This document shows, in pieces, positions 6,685-9,399 of a DNA stretch of 9,399 nucleotides. The DNA is from Pseudolabrys sp. (lineage in GTDB: Bacteria; Pseudomonadota; Alphaproteobacteria; Rhizobiales; Xanthobacteraceae), in contig JAFAQJ010000288.1 of the NCBI GenBank assembly GCA_019246455.1, positions 1 to 9,399 of the forward strand. The letters are read 5' to 3'. The position numbers and the translations under genes were made by a program. The notes under the pieces are model-generated. The model did no database searches and was not told the origin of the DNA. It worked only from the letters and a program-made list of their open reading frames with translations. Within the stretch, counting starts at the first letter, position 1; every line of letters starts with the position of its first letter.

Positions 6685-8999
6685 TCGAGTGACACGACGC
6701 GCAGCCGCAACGCATTGCCTACCACGCTGACCGACGACAGCGCCATCGCCGCCGCCGCGACGATCGGCGACAGCAAGACGCCGAGGACTGGGTAGAGCGC
6801 GCCGGCCGCAATCGGCACACCGGCCGCGTTGTAGATGAACGCAAAGAATAAATTCTGCCGGATGTTGCGCATGGTAGCCTGCGACAGCCGCCGGGCGCGC
6901 ACGATACCGGCGAGGTCGCCTTTCAATAGCGTCACGCCCGCGCTTTCGATCGCGACGTCCGAGCCGGTGCCCATTGCGATGCCGACTTCGGCTGCGGCAA
7001 GCGCGGGCGCGTCATTAACGCCGTCGCCGGCCATCGCCACCGCGCGGCCTTCTTTGCGGAATTTCTCGACCACCTTGCTCTTCTGATCGGGCAGCACCTC
7101 GGCCTCGAATTCCTTGATGCCGAGCTTGTCGGCGACGGCCTGCGCGGTCGCTCTATTGTCGCCGGTGAGCATGACCACGCGCACCCCCTCCTGACCTAGC
7201 GCCGCGATGGCCGCCGCGGCGGAAGATTTGATCGGATCGGCAATGGCAAAGGCTGCCGCGACTTTGCCGTTGACGGCGAGGAGCACGGTCGTCGCGCCGC
7301 CTCGGCGCGCTTTGTCGGCTTCGTTATCAAGCGCGGTATCGACGCCGAGCTCGCCGAGGAAGCGCGCATTGCCGAGCGCGAGCCGCTGCTTGTCGACCAT
7401 GCCGATAACGCCTTTGCCGGGAGGCGCGTCGAAGTTACTCATGGGGGCAAGCTCGACCTTGCGCTCAGCGGCGGCAGCCACGATCGCAGCGGCGAGGGCA
7501 TGCTCGCTGCCTCGCTCGAGACTCGCCGCCAGCCGCAGCGCCTCCGTTTCATCGAACCCCGCAGCCGGAATGACGGCAACGACCTTCGGCTTGCCTTCAG
7601 TCAGCGTCCCGGTCTTGTCTACGACGAGCGTGTCGATTTTCTCCATGCGCTCGAGCGCTTCGGCGTTCTTGATGAGCACACCCGACTGCGCGCCGCGGCC
7701 GACGCCGACCATGATCGACATCGGCGTTGCCAAACCAAGCGCGCAGGGGCAGGCGATGATAAGGACGCTGACCGCGGCGACGAGACCGTAGGTGAAGCGT
7801 GGCTCGGGGCCGACACTGGCCCAAATCGCGAAGGCAACGATCGCAACGACAATCACCGCGGGCACGAACCATCCCGACACCTGATCGGCCAGCCGCTGTA
7901 TCGGGGCACGGCTCCTTTGTGCGCTCGCCACCATCTGCACGATCTGCGCGAGCAACGTGTCGCGCCCGATCTTGTCGGCGCGCATCACGAAGCTACCGGA
8001 AGTGTTGAGCGTGCCGCCAATGACGCGGGCGTCCTTCTCCTTGGTGACCGGGATCGACTCGCCGGTCACCATCGACTCGTCGATGGCGGAGCGGCCCTCG
8101 AGGACGACGCCGTCGATAGGCACCTTGTCGCCGGGCCGAACGCGAAGTCTGTCGCCCACCGTTACCTGTTCGAGCGAGATTTCTTCATCGCTACCGTCGT
8201 CTTTGACACGCCGCGCTGTCTTGGGCGCGAGATCGAGCAGCGAGCGGATCGCGCCAGAGGTCGCTTCGCGGGCGCGCAGTTCGAGCAACTGGCCGAGCAG
8301 CACCAACACGGTAATCACCGCCGCCGCTTCGAAATAGACAGCGACCGTCCCGCCATGCTCGCGGAATGCCTCCGGGAACAGGCCGGGAAAAAACATCGCC
8401 ACCAGGCTGTAACCGTAAGCGACACCGGTGCCGAGCGCGATCAGCGTGAACATATTGAGGTTGCGCGCGACGAGCGACTGCCAGCCGCGCACGAACAGCG
8501 GCCAGCCCGCCCACAGCACGACGGGTGTGGCGAAGACGAACTGAATCCATTGCGACCATTGCGGTGAAATCCAGTGTGCGCCGATGACGTGCGAGCTCAT
8601 TTCGAGCGCGACGACCGGCGCGCTGAGCGCGAGGCCGATCCAGAACCGACGCGTCATATCGATCAGTTCGGGATTGGGCCCGGTGTCGGCGGTGGCGATT
8701 TCCGGTTCGAGCGCCATGCCGCAGATCGGGCAATTGCCGGGGCCGACCTGGCGGATCTGCGGATGCATCGGGCAGGTGTAAATCGTGTCTTCCGGCACAG
8801 GCTCGGCCTTGCCCTCGCCGAGATATTTTTTCGGATTAGCGATGAATTTGGTGCGGCAGCCGGCCGAGCAGAAATCGTAGAGGTGGCCGCGGTAATCGGC
8901 GCGGTGCTTGGTCGTGTGCGGATCGACCCTCATGCCGCAAACCGGGTCGATGACGCCGCCGGCGCCGGCCGCATGATGGCTGTGGTTCGCGTGCGCCAT
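6681..8999 (-). CDS. copA: Copper-exporting P1B-type ATPase with YHS and heavy-metal-binding N-terminal domains
   Basis: A 772-residue inner-membrane pump that should use ATP to export Cu(I) from the cytoplasm. The N-terminus is His-rich (H3, H6, H8, H9). It continues with a YHS domain (about 16-62, CGM at 21-23, C44 and C48) and a heavy-metal-binding domain YTCPMHP...[10 protein letters not shown] (74-99), in place of the usual GMxCxxC HMA domain. The pump core is complete: TGES (312-315), CPC (417-419) in the membrane, phosphorylation site DKTGTLT (461-467), SEH with H500, TGDN (612-615) and GDGVND (658-663). FIYN (721-724) and MALSS (752-756) in the last two helices match the Cu(I)-selective P1B-1 class. 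About eight membrane segments can be seen. It is divergent from csoR across 43 bp holding a CsoR-type operator. The start has only a weak AAGAG ribosome site. SilP-like silver export is an alternative or additional activity. Confidence 0.96.
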   Translation of the reverse strand: MAHANHSHHAAGAGGVIDPVCGMRVDPHTTKHRADYRGHLYDFCSAGCRTKFIANPKKYLGEGKAEPVPEDTIYTCPMHPQIRQVGPGNCPICGMALEPEIATADTGPNPELIDMTRRFWIGLALSAPVVALEMSSHVIGAHWISPQWSQWIQFVFATPVVLWAGWPLFVRGWQSLVARNLNMFTLIALGTGVAYGYSLVAMFFPGLFPEAFREHGGTVAVYFEAAAVITVLVLLGQLLELRAREATSGAIRSLLDLAPKTARRVKDDGSDEEISLEQVTVGDRLRVRPGDKVPIDGVVLEGRSAIDESMVTGESIPVTKEKDARVIGGTLNTSGSFVMRADKIGRDTLLAQIVQMVASAQRSRAPIQRLADQVSGWFVPAVIVVAIVAFAIWASVGPEPRFTYGLVAAVSVLIIACPCALGLATPMSIMVGVGRGAQSGVLIKNAEALERMEKIDTLVVDKTGTLTEGKPKVVAVIPAAGFDETEALRLAASLERGSEHALAAAIVAAAAERKVELAPMSNFDAPPGKGVIGMVDKQRLALGNARFLGELGVDTALDNEADKARRGGATTVLLAVNGKVAAAFAIADPIKSSAAAAIAALGQEGVRVVMLTGDNRATAQAVADKLGIKEFEAEVLPDQKSKVVEKFRKEGRAVAMAGDGVNDAPALAAAEVGIAMGTGSDVAIESAGVTLLKGDLAGIVRARRLSQATMRNIRQNLFFAFIYNAAGVPIAAGALYPVLGVLLSPIVAAAAMALSSVSVVGNALRLRVVSLD

Positions 9000-9008
9000 A
9001 GGAAGCTC

Positions 9009-9036
9009 TTGAATTTATACCCTATGGGGGTATATA
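9009..9036 (+). promoter_or_regulatory. Putative csoR promoter
   Basis: TTGAAT (9009-9014) and TATATA (9031-9036) are 16 bp apart and face csoR. The operator fills the spacer and part of the -10, which fits autorepression. Transcription would be expected to begin at about 9043, which is the A of the csoR ATG, implying a leaderless or nearly leaderless mRNA. Confidence 0.5.
9016..9034. promoter_or_regulatory. CsoR operator
   Basis: TATACCCTATGGGGGTATA is an inverted repeat with perfect 7-bp arms (TATACCC at 9016-9022, GGGTATA at 9028-9034) and a 5-nt centre. CsoR operators in other bacteria have this same TACCC...GGGTA dyad with a G/C-rich core. It lies in the 43-bp gap between the copper ATPase and the CsoR-family gene, so apo-CsoR bound here could repress both until Cu(I) binds. 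Confidence 0.85.
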
Positions 9037-9059
9037 GACGCCATGGCCCAGGCCAGCAA
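9031..9059 (-). promoter_or_regulatory. Possible copA promoter reading out of csoR
   Basis: On the minus strand TTGCTG (9059-9054) and TATATA (9036-9031) are separated by 17 bp. This would start transcription near 9024 and give a leader of about 24 nt that includes the AAGAG before the copA ATG. The palindromic TATATA would then serve as -10 for both directions. An alternative -10 is TATAAA at 9019-9014, but no -35 fits it. Confidence 0.3.
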
Positions 9060-9318
9060 GCTCGAGACTGTGAAACGTTTGAGCCGGATTGAAGGTCAGG
9101 TGCGCGGGCTCGCACGCATGGTCGAGGACGACCGTTATTGCATCGACATCGTGACGCAAATCTCGGCGGTGCGCGCCGCGCTGCGCCGAGTCGAAGAAGA
9201 GATCCTGCGCGAGCATGTCGCGCATTGCGTCGAGCACGCGATCACAAGCGGCGACAAGGCCGATCAGCGCCGCAAGATTGCTGAATTGATGGACGTGATG
9301 GGCCGCGCCTCGCGCTAG
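9043..9318 (+). CDS. csoR: CsoR-family copper-sensing transcriptional repressor
   Basis: A 91-residue all-helical regulator of the CsoR/RcnR (DUF156) family. It begins with the typical RLSRIEGQVRGLARMVEDD stretch (12-30), which includes basic residues for DNA contact. The Cu(I) ligands are C33, H58 and C62; their spacing (25 and 29 residues) equals that of the C36-H61-C65 triad of Mycobacterium tuberculosis CsoR. This C-H-C set argues against CstR (no His), FrmR (no third Cys) and RcnR (N-terminal His-rich site; here the start is MAQASKL). It is divergent from copA and has a matching operator 8 bp before its start codon. There is no ribosome-binding sequence before the ATG, consistent with leaderless translation. 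Its TAG stop overlaps the stop of the convergent gene on the other strand. Confidence 0.94.
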   Translation: MAQASKLETVKRLSRIEGQVRGLARMVEDDRYCIDIVTQISAVRAALRRVEEEILREHVAHCVEHAITSGDKADQRRKIAELMDVMGRASR

Positions 9319-9399
9319 CGGGTCAGTCGCTTGGCGACTTCTTCCAGCATCACTTCGGTCGCGCCGCCGCCGATCGCCTGCACGCGCGCGTCGCGCGCC
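9315..9399 (-). CDS. Acyl-CoA dehydrogenase, C-terminal end (partial, cut by window edge)
   Basis: Reading the minus strand from the window edge gives 27 residues and then TAG at 9317-9315. RDARVQAIGGGATEVML is the C-terminal signature of acyl-CoA dehydrogenases, where the RD-R--I-GG segment lies by the FAD and the dimer interface, and the LEEVAKRL helix ends the protein. The enzyme would oxidise an acyl-CoA thioester; its chain or ring specificity cannot be judged from this fragment. It is convergent with csoR, and the stop codons overlap in a CTAG tetramer. The bulk of the gene lies beyond 9399. Confidence 0.8.
   Translation of the reverse strand, partial: ARDARVQAIGGGATEVMLEEVAKRLTR

Noticed and set aside
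7500..8567. A 355-residue open frame on the plus strand
   Set aside because: It lies antisense inside the copper ATPase gene, shows no motif, and has the same His/Arg/Asp-rich composition of a shadow frame.
9014..9019. TATAAA on the minus strand as the copA -10 element
   Set aside because: No acceptable -35 occurs at 16-18 bp spacing and the leader would be only about 8 nt with no ribosome site; the TATATA alternative fits somewhat better.

Overview
The window looks like chromosomal DNA of an alphaproteobacterium, most likely Hyphomicrobiales (Bradyrhizobium, Pseudolabrys or Xanthobacteraceae type). This is inferred from the high GC, the single-domain CinA-like protein next to a xanthine phosphoribosyltransferase, the orphan Bug-type binding protein and the style of the encoded proteins. 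No database search was possible. I see no insertion sequence, phage gene, CRISPR array or integration scar. No gene-free stretch exceeds 200 bases.

Layout. (1) Positions 16-2379, minus strand: a two-gene operon of a circularly permuted ATP-grasp protein followed, with no intervening base, by an alpha-E (DUF403) protein. This is the core of a predicted peptide-ligation system whose product is unknown. (2) Positions 2380-2576: a divergent promoter region with a good sigma70-like promoter buried in a dyad. (3) Positions 2577-3856, plus strand: a CinA-type molybdopterin-binding-domain protein and a Gpt-type phosphoribosyltransferase, 2 nt apart. (4) Positions 3910-6167, plus strand: a Tat-exported Bug-family solute receptor, a metallo-beta-lactamase-fold hydrolase and a small cupin, probably one uptake and breakdown unit for an unidentified organic acid or ester. 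(5) Positions 6230-6684: tRNA-Leu(UAA) with encoded CCA, then a small lipoprotein. (6) Positions 6681-9318: a copper-export P1B-ATPase, divergent from a CsoR-type copper sensor, with a textbook CsoR operator in the 43-bp gap between them. (7) Positions 9315-9399: the C-terminal end of an acyl-CoA dehydrogenase on the minus strand, cut by the window edge.

How parts work together. The copA/csoR pair forms a copper homeostasis switch. The sensor should sit on the operator that overlaps the promoters of both genes and release it when it binds Cu(I), allowing export by the ATPase. The csoR start codon lies about where transcription should begin, so its mRNA may be leaderless. Both convergent gene pairs (lipoprotein/copA and csoR/acyl-CoA dehydrogenase) overlap through one CTAG tetramer that supplies the stop codon on each strand, leaving no room for a terminator between them.

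The least characterised elements are the alpha-E/ATP-grasp pair and the receptor, hydrolase and cupin trio. I did not find a clearly new system type.
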